A DNA stretch of 64,000 bases from Rubrivivax sp. (GTDB lineage Bacteria > Pseudomonadota > Gammaproteobacteria > Burkholderiales > Burkholderiaceae_C): assembly GCA_022843905.1 (NCBI GenBank), contig JALHMT010000008.1:1-64000 (forward strand). Reading direction: 5' to 3'. The position numbers and the translations under genes are program-made. The notes beneath the pieces were generated by a model, which made no database searches, was not told where the DNA came from, and was given only the letters and a program-made list of their open reading frames with translations. This document shows, one piece after another, positions 26,940 through 35,921 of the stretch. Within the stretch, counting starts at the first letter, position 1. Each line of letters starts with the position of its first letter.

Positions 26940-29843
26940 TCAATGCCCCGACAACTGGGCCAGCACCCGCGGCAGGCCGACACGAACATGGGCCAGGGCG
27001 GCGGCTGCGGCTGCGGTGTCGCCCGGGGCCGCCGACATCGAGCGCTCCAGCCGCTCCGCCGCGTCCCCCAGCCCCATCGCCCCCACCGACCTCGAAATGC
27101 TCTTCAGGTCGTGCGCCAGCCTCGATTGCCGGTCGTGCCGGCCCTCGCGCCGGGCGTCGTCGAAGTCGCTGCTCCAGCGGCCCATGAAGACGACCGCGTG
27201 GCGCACGATGCGGTCGTACAGCGCGGCATCGCCGCCCAGCCGGGCCAGGGCAGCGTCGCGGTCGATGACGGGGGCGGAAGCGGGGGCGGGGGCGGGTTCG
27301 GGGGAAAGAGGGACCGGCGCATCGGCTCCTTCGTCGACGCGCAGGTCCACGTCGACCGCGGATTCGCCTGTCGCCGGTCCTTCACCCGCCCTGCCCGCCG
27401 CCGCTGCCGGCTCGTCCTCGGGCACCACCGTCACCATGTCCGCGATGGCCTGCAGCAGCGCGGCCTTGGCCGCCGGCTTGGCCAGGTGGCGGTCGAAACC
27501 TGCCTCGATGCAGCGGCGCGCATCGTCGGCATAGGCGTTGGCGGTCAGCGCCACCAGCGGCAGCCGGGGACGGCGGTGGGCGGCTTCGTGCCAGCGCAGT
27601 TCACGCGCCACGGTCAGGCCGTCCAGGCCGGGCATCTGCAGGTCGACGAACGCGATGTCGTAGGGCCGCGGGCGCTGGCGCGCGCGCTCCAGCGCCGTGG
27701 GGCCGTCGGCGGCCACGTCGATCGACACGCTGTCGTGTTCCAGCATGCCGCAGAAGACGAAGACGTTGACCGGGTTGTCCTCGGCCAGCAGCACCTGCAG
27801 CGGCCGGGCGGGCGTGAAGCTGGCTGCGCCGCCGGAGTCGCCGCGGCCCAGCAGCGGCAGCATGCGGGGCACTGTGGCGACCGGCAGTTCGGCCGGCGGC
27901 AGCTTCACGGTCAGCGTGAAGCTGCTGCCGATGCCGGGCGTGCTGTTGACGGCGATGTCGCCGCCCATCAGCTGCGCCAGGCTGCGGGTGATCGACAGCC
28001 CCAGGCCCGTGCCGCCGTAGCGCCGCGTCACGCTGCCGTCACCCTGGGCGAAGGGCTCGAACACGGCGTCGCGGCGGCTGGGGGCGATGCCGATGCCGGT
28101 GTCTTCGACCACGAAGCTCAGCGACTCGTCGCCGGTCGTCCTGCCGCTGCGCAGCCGGACCGTGCCCGATTCGGTGAACTTGATGGCGTTGCCCAGCAGG
28201 TTCAGCAGCGCCTGCTCCAGCCGTTGCGCGTCGCCGCGCACGCCGTCGGGCAGGTCGCCGTCGCGTGCGAACTCCAGCACCAGCCCCTTGGCCTCGGCGC
28301 GCGGGTGCATCAGCCGCTGCAGTCGACCGAGCAGCGCGTGCAGCGAAAACGGCGCGGCGTCGATCTCGAAGCGGCCGGCCTCGATCTTCGACAGGTCCAG
28401 CAGGTCGTTGATGAGGGCATGCAGGGCCTGCCCCGACTCCTGGAACACCTGCACCTGGCGCCGTTGACCGGGCGTGAGCGAGCTCTCGCCCAGCAGTTCA
28501 GCCACGCCCAGCAGGGCATTGAGCGGTGTGCGGATCTCGTGGCTGACGTTGGCCAGGAACTCGCTCTTGGCGCGGTTGGCTTCGGCCGCCACGGCGTGTT
28601 CGTAGGCCAGCTGGCGCTGCATCTGCAGCAGCGCCCACTGGCGCGCCGCGGCGGCGGCCAGCAGGCCGGCCAGCAAGGTGGCGATGGGCGCGGCCCACAA
28701 CGTGGTGCCGTGACTGGCGGCCATCCAGGCAGCAGCGGCGATGGCGCCCGCCACTGCCACGGCGCCCGCCACGGCGAGGTCGAGCCGCATGGCCGCGCGG
28801 CCGCGCCGCCAGGTCAGGAACGCCGGCACGGCCGCCAGCAGCACCAGCAGGCCATCGGCCCAGCGGGCCGGCGGGCGCACCAGCGTGCCGTCGCGCAGGG
28901 CCGCGTAGCTGTGGGCCAGCGTGCTCGTGCCTTTGGCCTGGCCTGTCACCGTCATGACGCTGTCGGCCAGCAGCGCACTGCTGCCCAGGAAGACCACCCG
29001 ATCGCGAACGAGCGCGGCCAGCGCCGGGTCGGGGGCGGCCCCCAGTGCAGCGCGCGCCAGCCGTTCGAAGGGCAGCACCGGGGCGCCGGCCTCGGGGCCG
29101 GGAAAGGCGATGCGCACCTGGCCCTTGGTGTCGACCGGCCAGGCGGCGTCTGCCGTCCCCGCCGCTGCGGTCGGCGCATGCAGCGAGATCCAGACCGCCA
29201 GCGGCAGCGTCGGCCACAGGCGGCCGGCAGCCTCGTGCCACAGCGGCAGGCGGCGCAGGCGGCCGTCGTCGTCGGTGGGCGTGGTGATGATGCCCACCGG
29301 CGGCGGCTGCCCCGCCGCGGGCCAGAGGCTTTCCGCCGGCAGCGCGATGCTGCTCCAGGGTACGGCAGGCCGCCGCGGCGTGGTGGCGGCCTGGGCCGCT
29401 GTCGAAGCAGGCCCGCCTGTCGTGGGGGCCGGCGTGTTGTCGCTGGCCACGCGCAGGCCGGCGGCGGCCAGCACCACCGGTGCGCCAGGCCGGGCGATGG
29501 CGCGGGCCAGGGCAACGTCGCCCGGATGGGCGTCTGCCAGCAGCAGGTCGATGGCGATGGCGCGTGCGCCCAGGTCGCGCAGCTGCTCGATCGCCAGGGC
29601 GTAGACGTCGCGCTTGAAGGGCCAGGGGCCGATCAGCGGCTTCAATGCGTTGAGCGATGCGTCGTCGATGTCGACGACCAGCACGCCCTGCGGCGGGGTC
29701 ACCGGCGCCAGCCGCCGCAATTGCCAGTCGGTGGCCGGCCGCGACAGCAGCTCGTTGAGCGGCGTGGCCCAGAGCACCAGGCCGGCTGCCAGGGCCGCCA
29801 CCGGAATCCACCACAGGTTCGGGGCGTGACGGTCGCTATTCAC
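26940..29843 (-). CDS. CHASE2 hybrid histidine kinase with receiver and Hpt domains
   Basis: The 967-residue sensor starts at a GTG that overlaps the stop of the FecR-like gene (GTGA). In order it has an N-terminal membrane helix, an extracytoplasmic CHASE2 domain (VLVVDIDDASL at its start), and three hydrophobic segments at about 345-420. The cytoplasmic part has HisKA with FLANVSHEIRTPLNALLG near 436 and HATPase with GTGLGLSITRSLAQLMGG. A receiver follows with AEDNPVN near 686 and Asp in FVDLQMPGLDG near 734. A C-terminal Hpt domain has AHDLKSISRSVGA near 911. All phosphorelay residues are present. The final output regulator is not encoded nearby. Confidence 0.94.
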   Translation of the reverse strand: MNSDRHAPNLWWIPVAALAAGLVLWATPLNELLSRPATDWQLRRLAPVTPPQGVLVVDIDDASLNALKPLIGPWPFKRDVYALAIEQLRDLGARAIAIDLLLADAHPGDVALARAIARPGAPVVLAAAGLRVASDNTPAPTTGGPASTAAQAATTPRRPAVPWSSIALPAESLWPAAGQPPPVGIITTPTDDDGRLRRLPLWHEAAGRLWPTLPLAVWISLHAPTAAAGTADAAWPVDTKGQVRIAFPGPEAGAPVLPFERLARAALGAAPDPALAALVRDRVVFLGSSALLADSVMTVTGQAKGTSTLAHSYAALRDGTLVRPPARWADGLLVLLAAVPAFLTWRRGRAAMRLDLAVAGAVAVAGAIAAAAWMAASHGTTLWAAPIATLLAGLLAAAAARQWALLQMQRQLAYEHAVAAEANRAKSEFLANVSHEIRTPLNALLGVAELLGESSLTPGQRRQVQVFQESGQALHALINDLLDLSKIEAGRFEIDAAPFSLHALLGRLQRLMHPRAEAKGLVLEFARDGDLPDGVRGDAQRLEQALLNLLGNAIKFTESGTVRLRSGRTTGDESLSFVVEDTGIGIAPSRRDAVFEPFAQGDGSVTRRYGGTGLGLSITRSLAQLMGGDIAVNSTPGIGSSFTLTVKLPPAELPVATVPRMLPLLGRGDSGGAASFTPARPLQVLLAEDNPVNVFVFCGMLEHDSVSIDVAADGPTALERARQRPRPYDIAFVDLQMPGLDGLTVARELRWHEAAHRRPRLPLVALTANAYADDARRCIEAGFDRHLAKPAAKAALLQAIADMVTVVPEDEPAAAAGRAGEGPATGESAVDVDLRVDEGADAPVPLSPEPAPAPASAPVIDRDAALARLGGDAALYDRIVRHAVVFMGRWSSDFDDARREGRHDRQSRLAHDLKSISRSVGAMGLGDAAERLERSMSAAPGDTAAAAAALAHVRVGLPRVLAQLSGH

Positions 29844-31540
29844 AGCAGCAGCAGCAGCGGCAGCAGCAACAGCCAGGCAGGCCAGCTGCGCGGAACTTCC
29901 AGCACCTGCGTCGGACCGAAGGCCCCGGCCTGTCCGCCGGCCGACAGGGACTGCACCCGAAGATGGTAGGTGCCCGGTGCGGGTGCCGGCAGCAGCCACG
30001 AGGTCTGGTCGGTGGTCTCGTCGAGCACCAGCTGCGTGAAGGCAGGGTCGCGTGCCAGCTGAAGCCTGTAGCGGACATCGGTGCCGGTGGCCGCCAGCCA
30101 GCGGATGCGCAGGCCCTCGCCCGATCGTTCAGGCGCCTGCGTGCCCGGCGGGCCGGGCGGCGGGGGTGGAGGCGGTGGAGGCGGTGCGATGCGCTGCAGC
30201 GACTGCGGCGTGCTCCACGGCCCGGCATCGTTGCCCGCCCGCACGCTGCGCACGCGCCAGTGGTGCCGCCCTTCGGGCAGCTCGCTGGTGAACTCGGTGC
30301 CGGTGAGGTCGCTGCGGTCGACGCGGGGCGTGGCGAAGCCCGGGTCGTCGGCCACCTGCAGGTGGTAGCGCTGCGCCTCGGGGTGACGGGACCACGCAAA
30401 CCGCACCATCGGCTGCGTCAGGCTCGCATCGGCGTCGGGCTGCGTCAGAAAGGGGGGCTCCGGCCGCGCCTTGATGCGAAAGCCGATGCTGGTGTCGGGG
30501 CCTTCCAGGCCTTGGGCGTCGGCGCGGCGCACGCGAAGCACGTAGTCGCCGTCGGGCGGCGACACCGGCCACTGGGCCTGCGGCGCATCGAACAGGCCGT
30601 CCAGCAGCAGCCGTCCCTCGGGGCCGGCCTGCAGCACCATCGCGCGCCAGGGGCCGTCGCTGGCACCCGCTGCGGCGAAGGGCAGGGCCAGGGGCAAGCG
30701 CTCGACCAGCGTCGGCGCCCCCGACAGCTGCGGCGCCGTGGGCAGCGGCGTGGGGGCTGCCGCGCCGGCGGCCGTGGCCACGTTGCCGAAGCCCGCACCC
30801 AGTCGCTGCGGACCCACTCCCACACCCCCGCTGAGCACTTCGGTCAGCGTGCGCGCGCCTTCGCTGCGCGCACGGAACTCGGTGCCGCGCACCCCCAGGT
30901 TGGCCACCGGCGTGCGCACGTCGAAGCGCGGCTTGACCGGTTGGTCCGCAGGCACGCGCACCTCGATGCCGCCCTGGTCCAGGCCGACGCGGGAATCGAC
31001 GCTGCCGCTGCGCTCGTGCCGCGCGTGGCGTTCCACGCGCAGGCGACTGCCGGGCCGCAGCAGCAGCCGCGTGCCGTCGGCAAAGCGCAGCGTGGCCGAC
31101 GACTGCGCGCCGGTCACCAGCAGGTCGCCGCTGAGCAGGGTGTCGCCACCCACGGCGGCACGCGGTGCACTGCCATTGCGCTCCAGGGTCACCGAGCCGT
31201 GGGTGTGCAGCAGTTCGGCGCTGACGTCCTGCTGCAACAGCCAGTCGACGGGAATGCGCAGCGTGCTGCCGGGGCGCAGGCGGCGCGGGTCGGCGATGCG
31301 GTTGAGCCGCTGCAGGTCCTGCCATCGGGTGCCCGGCCGCAGCAGGCGCTGCTGCAGCCCGATCAGCGTATCGCCGCGCTCGATGACGTAAGGCCAGACC
31401 GCAGCGTCCGGCGGCGGCCCCGCTGCGCCCGCGCCCAGCCAAGGCAGCAGCAGAAGCAGGCCGGGGGCTGCAAGGCGAAGACGCAGAGAAGGTCCGATGG
31501 CGAAACCTCTGGCCGTCGGTGGAGGTCTTTCATTTTGCAA
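29840..31540 (-). CDS. LysM and FecR domain protein with fibronectin-like repeats
   Basis: About 566 residues. It has a signal-like hydrophobic segment (LRLAAPGLLLLLPWLG) and a LysM peptidoglycan-binding domain (YVIERGDTLIGLQQRL...GSTLRIP). A FecR domain follows (GDLLVTGAQSSATLRFADGT and TPVANLGVRGTEFRA), then two related beta-repeats (RFAWSRHPEAQRYHLQVADD and IRWLAATGTDVRYRLQLARD). A run of ten prolines separates the repeats, and the C-terminal end is hydrophobic (WPAWLLLLPLLLLL). The start is uncertain: TTG 31540 is the first usable codon after the M48 gene, with no ATG in frame nearby. Overlap with the CHASE2 kinase argues that the two work together. Confidence 0.85.
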   Translation of the reverse strand: MQNERPPPTARGFAIGPSLRLRLAAPGLLLLLPWLGAGAAGPPPDAAVWPYVIERGDTLIGLQQRLLRPGTRWQDLQRLNRIADPRRLRPGSTLRIPVDWLLQQDVSAELLHTHGSVTLERNGSAPRAAVGGDTLLSGDLLVTGAQSSATLRFADGTRLLLRPGSRLRVERHARHERSGSVDSRVGLDQGGIEVRVPADQPVKPRFDVRTPVANLGVRGTEFRARSEGARTLTEVLSGGVGVGPQRLGAGFGNVATAAGAAAPTPLPTAPQLSGAPTLVERLPLALPFAAAGASDGPWRAMVLQAGPEGRLLLDGLFDAPQAQWPVSPPDGDYVLRVRRADAQGLEGPDTSIGFRIKARPEPPFLTQPDADASLTQPMVRFAWSRHPEAQRYHLQVADDPGFATPRVDRSDLTGTEFTSELPEGRHHWRVRSVRAGNDAGPWSTPQSLQRIAPPPPPPPPPPGPPGTQAPERSGEGLRIRWLAATGTDVRYRLQLARDPAFTQLVLDETTDQTSWLLPAPAPGTYHLRVQSLSAGGQAGAFGPTQVLEVPRSWPAWLLLLPLLLLL

Positions 31541-31593
31541 CGCCTGCCGGCCTGCACCGGCCCCCCAATGGCGGGGAGCGGGGTAACCAGTTG

Positions 31594-32526
31594 TCAGCGC
31601 GGGGCGGCTCTGGGGGCCGGCTGTCGGGCCGGCGGCGCGAAGCGGCGCTCGGGCTTCCTGGCGGCGTCGAACTGAGGCAATACACGCGGCAGGTGGGACT
31701 GGATGTCCTTGATGCGCGTCGGCCCGGCCGGGTGGGTGGACAGCATCTGCGGCGGTGCGCCGCCGCCGGCACCCATCATCTTCTGCCACAGCGTGACGCC
31801 CTTGCGAGGGTCGTAGCCCGCGCGCGCCGCCATCAGCAGGCCCAGGCGGTCGGCTTCGGTCTCGTCGTCGCGGCTGAACTTCAGCGACAGCAGGTTGGCG
31901 CTGACCTGCGCGGCCAGGTCGCCCAGGCTGCCCAGGCCCAGCAGCGCGGCCCCCATGCGCAGGCCGTTGTTGGCCAGGAAGTTCTTGCCCATCTGCTCGC
32001 GTGCGTGTTCCAGCAGCGCATGCGCGGCCTCGTGGCCCATGATCATGGCCACTTCATCGTCGTCGAGCTGCAGCTCGGACAGGATGCCGAAGTAGAAGGC
32101 GATCTTGCCGCCCGGCATGCAGAAGGCGTTGATCTGGCGGCTGCCGATGAGGTTGACCTCCCACTGCCACTGCCGCGCGCGTTCGTTGCACTCGGGCGTG
32201 AAGGGAATGATGCGTTCGGCGATGTAGCGCAGGCGCTGCAGCTGGGGCTGGTCGGCCGGCGCCAGCGCGTTCTGTCCCTTGGCCTGCTGCAGCATCTGGC
32301 GGTACTGTTGCTGCGCCCCCTGCTCCACCTGCTCCGCCGAGACGGCCTTGGTGAAACCCGAGCGCCTGCACTCGGGGATGGCCGCCGATGCGGGGGGCAC
32401 GGCTGCACTCAGGCCTGCGCCGAGCAGCGCGCCGGTGAACAGGCGGCGCCCGTGCAGCGCGCAGCGGCAGGCCGACACCATCGTGGGTGCCGGCACGTCG
32501 GCCTGGGTGCAGAAGGTTCGCGTCAT
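31594..32526 (-). CDS. M48 family metalloprotease
   Basis: The 310-residue protein has the zinc site HEAAH in MIMGHEAAHALLEHA and the third ligand Glu in DDETEADRLGLL, the M48/Ste24-like pattern. The central INAFCMPGGKIAFYFGIL is the conserved strand before it. The N-terminus has a signal-like segment ending in PASA, so it is probably periplasmic, like BepA/LoiP-type quality-control proteases. ATG 32526 is used; an internal ATG about 15 residues later is possible. It precedes the FecR-like gene by 53 bp on the same strand. Confidence 0.9.
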   Translation of the reverse strand: MTRTFCTQADVPAPTMVSACRCALHGRRLFTGALLGAGLSAAVPPASAAIPECRRSGFTKAVSAEQVEQGAQQQYRQMLQQAKGQNALAPADQPQLQRLRYIAERIIPFTPECNERARQWQWEVNLIGSRQINAFCMPGGKIAFYFGILSELQLDDDEVAMIMGHEAAHALLEHAREQMGKNFLANNGLRMGAALLGLGSLGDLAAQVSANLLSLKFSRDDETEADRLGLLMAARAGYDPRKGVTLWQKMMGAGGGAPPQMLSTHPAGPTRIKDIQSHLPRVLPQFDAARKPERRFAPPARQPAPRAAPR

Positions 32527-32720
32527 GGGGACTCCGAGTGCCGGGGCCTGGTGAAGGTTCCGGCTGCGGCCGATTCTAGGCATGCGCCTCTCGAGCGCCC
32601 GCGCGCCTTCGCCTCGTTAGAACGGATGAGGCCGAGATGAGACGAACCCTCAGTTTTCATGAGGCGCGTGCCCTTCCGCTTCCCTAGTCTCGGGCGCATC
32701 CGAATCTCAGGGAGAGACCC

Positions 32721-33716
32721 ATGATCACTTCTTTCGACGCCCCGCCGGCCGCACGGCCGCTGCTGCCGATGCTGGCGGCCCGGCTGACGGTGCTGCTCGA
32801 CGACGCCGCGGCCCACATCGACCGCGGCCAGAGCGTGAACGCCTTCCGCCTGCTGGGTGCGCCCTTGTCGGCGCTGTGGGCCGAGGCCCGCGGCAGCTCG
32901 CGCACCGACGAAGCGCTGGCCCTGGTGCGCGCGCACCGCCTGTTCGCCCTGGTGCGGCAGGACCCCTACACCGAGCGGGCCGCCACCAAGCCGCGGGGTT
33001 ATGCCGGCGACGCGGTGATGATGGACTATGTCTACCGTGGCCAGGCGCCCGAGGGCACCAGCGCGCTGGGCCGCGAGATCATGGCCGCCACCACGCGCAG
33101 CCCGATGGGGCTGAGCGTGCTCTACCGCCGCGTGCTGCTGCGCAGCCTGATCGACGACGTGGCGGCGTCCATCGACGGCGGGCGCATCCTCTCGGTGGCC
33201 TCGGGCCACTGTCGCGAACTGGAGGGCAGCCTGGTGATGTCGCCGCTGTTCCAGGGCGAGTTCGTGGCGCTCGACCAGGACCCGTTGTCCTGCGCCGAGG
33301 TCTCGCGCTGCACGGCCGGCCACCGCGTGCGCGTGGTGCAGCAGGGCGTGCGCGAACTGCTGGCCCGACCGGTGGACGGTGGCGAAGGCCTCGGCTGCTT
33401 CGACCTCGTCTACTCGGCCGGCCTCTACGACTACCTGCCCGAGGTGCTGGCCCGCCGCCTCACCGCACGACTGCTGCAGATGCTGCGGCCCGGCGGCCGC
33501 CTGCTGCTGGCCAACTTCGTGCCCACCGGTTCGGGCCGCGGCTACATGGAGATGTTCATGGACTGGCCGCTCATCGTGCGCAACGAAGTCGCCTTTCGCG
33601 AGATGGCGGTGGCGGCCGGCGCGGGCAGCGTGTCGTCGTTCCACGACCCGCACCGCAACGTGGTCTACATCGAACTGGGCGCCGGGCAGACCGGACGCAG
33701 CGAGGTGCCTGCGTGA
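32721..33716 (+). CDS. PhcB-like SAM-dependent methyltransferase
   Basis: The 331-residue protein matches the family annotated as 3-hydroxypalmitate methyl ester biosynthesis (PhcB of Ralstonia). Family blocks are TKPRGYAGDAVMMDYVYRG, ILSVASGHCRELEG for the SAM-binding loop, FDLVYSAGLYDYLPE, and MLRPGGRLLLANFVPT. The C-terminal RNVVYIELG closes the Rossmann fold. PhcB makes a lipid quorum signal in Ralstonia, but family members are widespread and mostly untested. No PhcSRQ sensor genes are seen here. It has a strong ribosome site (AGGGAGAG) and overlaps the desaturase gene by one base (TGATG). Confidence 0.82.
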   Translation: MITSFDAPPAARPLLPMLAARLTVLLDDAAAHIDRGQSVNAFRLLGAPLSALWAEARGSSRTDEALALVRAHRLFALVRQDPYTERAATKPRGYAGDAVMMDYVYRGQAPEGTSALGREIMAATTRSPMGLSVLYRRVLLRSLIDDVAASIDGGRILSVASGHCRELEGSLVMSPLFQGEFVALDQDPLSCAEVSRCTAGHRVRVVQQGVRELLARPVDGGEGLGCFDLVYSAGLYDYLPEVLARRLTARLLQMLRPGGRLLLANFVPTGSGRGYMEMFMDWPLIVRNEVAFREMAVAAGAGSVSSFHDPHRNVVYIELGAGQTGRSEVPA

Positions 33717-34687
33717 TGGCTGATGTCCGAATCGAGCCTGCGGGCGCGGCCCCGCCCGGCCGCCCGGGCGCGGTCGTGCACGCGATGCCGGCTGCACCCT
33801 TCCTGCGCGCGCAGCGCCAACACTTTCTGGGATCGGTGGCGCTGCCGACGCTGCTGGCGCTGACGCTGCCCGCAGGGGTCTCCGCGCTGATGCCGGCCGG
33901 GCCTTCGCTGTTCTCGAACGCAGGCTGGGCCGCCGCGCTGCTGCTGGGCATGTGGTTCATCGTCGGCGGCATCGGCGTCTCGGTGGGCCTGCACCGGCAC
34001 TTCTCGCACCGGTCCTTCGACGCGCCGCCGGGCGTGCGCTGGCTGCTGGGGGTGTGCGGCCAGATGGCGGCACAGGGGCCCGTCACCTACTGGGTGGCCC
34101 TGCACCGCATGCACCACGCCGCCAGTGACCGCGAAGGCGACCCGCATTCGCCGCAGGCCGCGGCCTGGGCCGCCCACGGCAAGGGCCGCTTCGCCGCCGC
34201 CTGGCAGGGCCACCTGGGCTGGGTGCTGGGCCACGACGTGCCCAAGCCGACGCGCTACGCGCGCGAGCTGATCGCCGACCCGCTGGTGCGCAAGCTGGGC
34301 CGCGCGTACCACGCCAGTGTGGCGGCCGGTGTGCTGCTGCCGGCCCTGCTGGGAGCCGTCGCGCTGGGGCCTTCGCAGGGCCTGCTGTTCGGCGCCGTCT
34401 TCGGCGCCTTCTGGGGCGGCGTGCTGCGCATTGCGCTGGGGCACCACGTCATCTGGGCCATCAACTCCTGGTGCCACCTGGCCGGCACGCGCCCGCACGA
34501 CACCACCGACCACAGCAGCAACGTGGCGGTGCTGGCCCTGCTGTCCTGGGGCGAGAGCTGGCACAACAACCACCACGCCGCGCCGACCTCGGCTCGTTTC
34601 GGCCGCGGCTGGCGGCAGCCCGACATCGGCTGGTGGGTGGTGCGGGCGTTCGAAGCCCTGGGCCTGGCGCACGGCGTGCGGCGTTGA
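33716..34687 (+). CDS. Acyl lipid/acyl-CoA fatty acid desaturase
   Basis: The 323-residue membrane di-iron enzyme has the three histidine boxes of delta-9-type desaturases: HRHFSH, HRMHHA and HNNHHA. It also has TDHSSN and the NSWCHLAGTRPHDTTDHS block. Four hydrophobic segments are visible. It introduces a double bond in an acyl chain in the cytoplasmic membrane. The ATG shares its first base with the stop of the PhcB-like gene, so the two are co-translated and may act on the same acyl product. An electron donor is not encoded nearby. Confidence 0.92.
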   Translation: MADVRIEPAGAAPPGRPGAVVHAMPAAPFLRAQRQHFLGSVALPTLLALTLPAGVSALMPAGPSLFSNAGWAAALLLGMWFIVGGIGVSVGLHRHFSHRSFDAPPGVRWLLGVCGQMAAQGPVTYWVALHRMHHAASDREGDPHSPQAAAWAAHGKGRFAAAWQGHLGWVLGHDVPKPTRYARELIADPLVRKLGRAYHASVAAGVLLPALLGAVALGPSQGLLFGAVFGAFWGGVLRIALGHHVIWAINSWCHLAGTRPHDTTDHSSNVAVLALLSWGESWHNNHHAAPTSARFGRGWRQPDIGWWVVRAFEALGLAHGVRR

Positions 34688-34730
34688 TGGCCGGCCGGGC
34701 CGCAGGCCCGCCGGTGCGGCGGCGCCTGGC

Positions 34731-35921
34731 CTACGCCGCCGACGGCCGTCGACGCAGCAGGCGGGCGCTGGCCAGGGTGGCCAGCAGCGACAGCGCCATG
34801 CAGGCCCACAGCACGCCGCCGTAGCCGCCCGTCAGGTCGAAGACGCGGCCGGCCAGCCAGGGCCCCGCCAGGTTGCCCAGGGCCGCCCCGGTGTAGAGCG
34901 TGCCGATGATGCCGCTGACGGCGCGCGCGCCGAAGAAGTCCATGCACAGCGCCGGCAGCAGCGAGACGATGCCGCCGTAGCTGAGGCCGAACACCAGCGC
35001 GAAGACGGCCAGCATCGGGTAGCCGCCGGCGCCCAGCCACAGCAGGTAGGCCGCGCCCATGGCGGCCTGGGCCAGCACCAGCGTGAGCGGCCTGCCCACA
35101 CGATCGGCCAGCGCGCCGATGGCAAAGCGGCCGATGAGGCTGCCGATGCCGATGAGGCCGACCAGGCCCACCGCCTGCGCGTCGGCGATGCCGAGGTCGC
35201 GCGCGGCTGCCGAGACATGGGCGAAGGGGATGAACATGGTCGGTGCCGCCACCACGGTGGCGCCGTAGAGCCAGCGGAACTCGGCGCTGGCCAGCGTCTG
35301 CTTCAGCGTCATGCCGGCCACGGCCCGGCCGCCGCTGGAGGTGGCCGCCGGTGCGCGGCGCAACAGCAGCGTGGCGCCCAGGCCGAGCACCAGCACGCCC
35401 ACGGCCAGCACCCGCAGCGCATCGCGCCACTGCCAGGCCGCAATGACGGCGGCGGCAATGAGCGGCACCACCAGCGTGCCGGCGCCGATGCCGGCGCTGG
35501 CCAGCCCGGCCGCGAGGCCGCGGCGTGCCGTGAACCAGGGCTGCACGCAGCCGATGGCGGGCGTGTAGACCAGCGCGATGCCGATGCCCACGCCCACGCC
35601 GTAGGCCCAGTAGATGGTGGTCATCGAGCCGGCGAAGGAACTCGCCAGCAGCCCGGCTGCGATGCACAGCATGCCGGCACTGGTGACCACGCGCGGCCCG
35701 AAGCGGTCGGCCAGCAGCCCGCCGGCGGCGCCGAACAGGAAGTACACCAGGCCCGAGACACCGAACACCAGCGAGACGTCGGCACGCTGCGCCTGGAACT
35801 GGCCGCCGAAGGACTCGAAGAAGGCGGCGAAGGAGTAGGACACGCCGAAGATCACGGCCAGCGCCGCGAAGGTCGCCCACACGACGACCCAGGCGTAGGG
35901 AGGCTCCGCCTCGCGCGTCAT
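34731..35921 (-). CDS. MFS transporter, oxalate/formate antiporter-like
   Basis: The 396-residue protein has 12 hydrophobic segments and the MFS loop motif GLLADRFGPRVVTSAG after segment 2. It opens with PPYAWVVVWATFAALAVIFGVSYSFAAFFE split over residues 6-36, typical of monocarboxylate/OxlT-like carriers. The substrate is not known. It is coupled to ampG by a 4-bp overlap (ATGA). It is convergent with the desaturase. Confidence 0.88.
   Translation of the reverse strand: MTREAEPPYAWVVVWATFAALAVIFGVSYSFAAFFESFGGQFQAQRADVSLVFGVSGLVYFLFGAAGGLLADRFGPRVVTSAGMLCIAAGLLASSFAGSMTTIYWAYGVGVGIGIALVYTPAIGCVQPWFTARRGLAAGLASAGIGAGTLVVPLIAAAVIAAWQWRDALRVLAVGVLVLGLGATLLLRRAPAATSSGGRAVAGMTLKQTLASAEFRWLYGATVVAAPTMFIPFAHVSAAARDLGIADAQAVGLVGLIGIGSLIGRFAIGALADRVGRPLTLVLAQAAMGAAYLLWLGAGGYPMLAVFALVFGLSYGGIVSLLPALCMDFFGARAVSGIIGTLYTGAALGNLAGPWLAGRVFDLTGGYGGVLWACMALSLLATLASARLLRRRPSAA

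Noticed and set aside
26628..29969. Very long plus-strand open frame opposite the CHASE2 kinase and porin genes
   Set aside because: Its product is Gln/Arg/Gly/His-rich without any domain, and the minus strand holds a full, well-ordered kinase. This is the usual antisense shadow of high-GC genes.
31363..31557. ATG-started frame near the beginning of the LysM-FecR gene, suggesting a frameshift
   Set aside because: That frame soon stops and lacks domain sequence. The LysM-FecR frame can start at a TTG, so no frameshift needs to be assumed.
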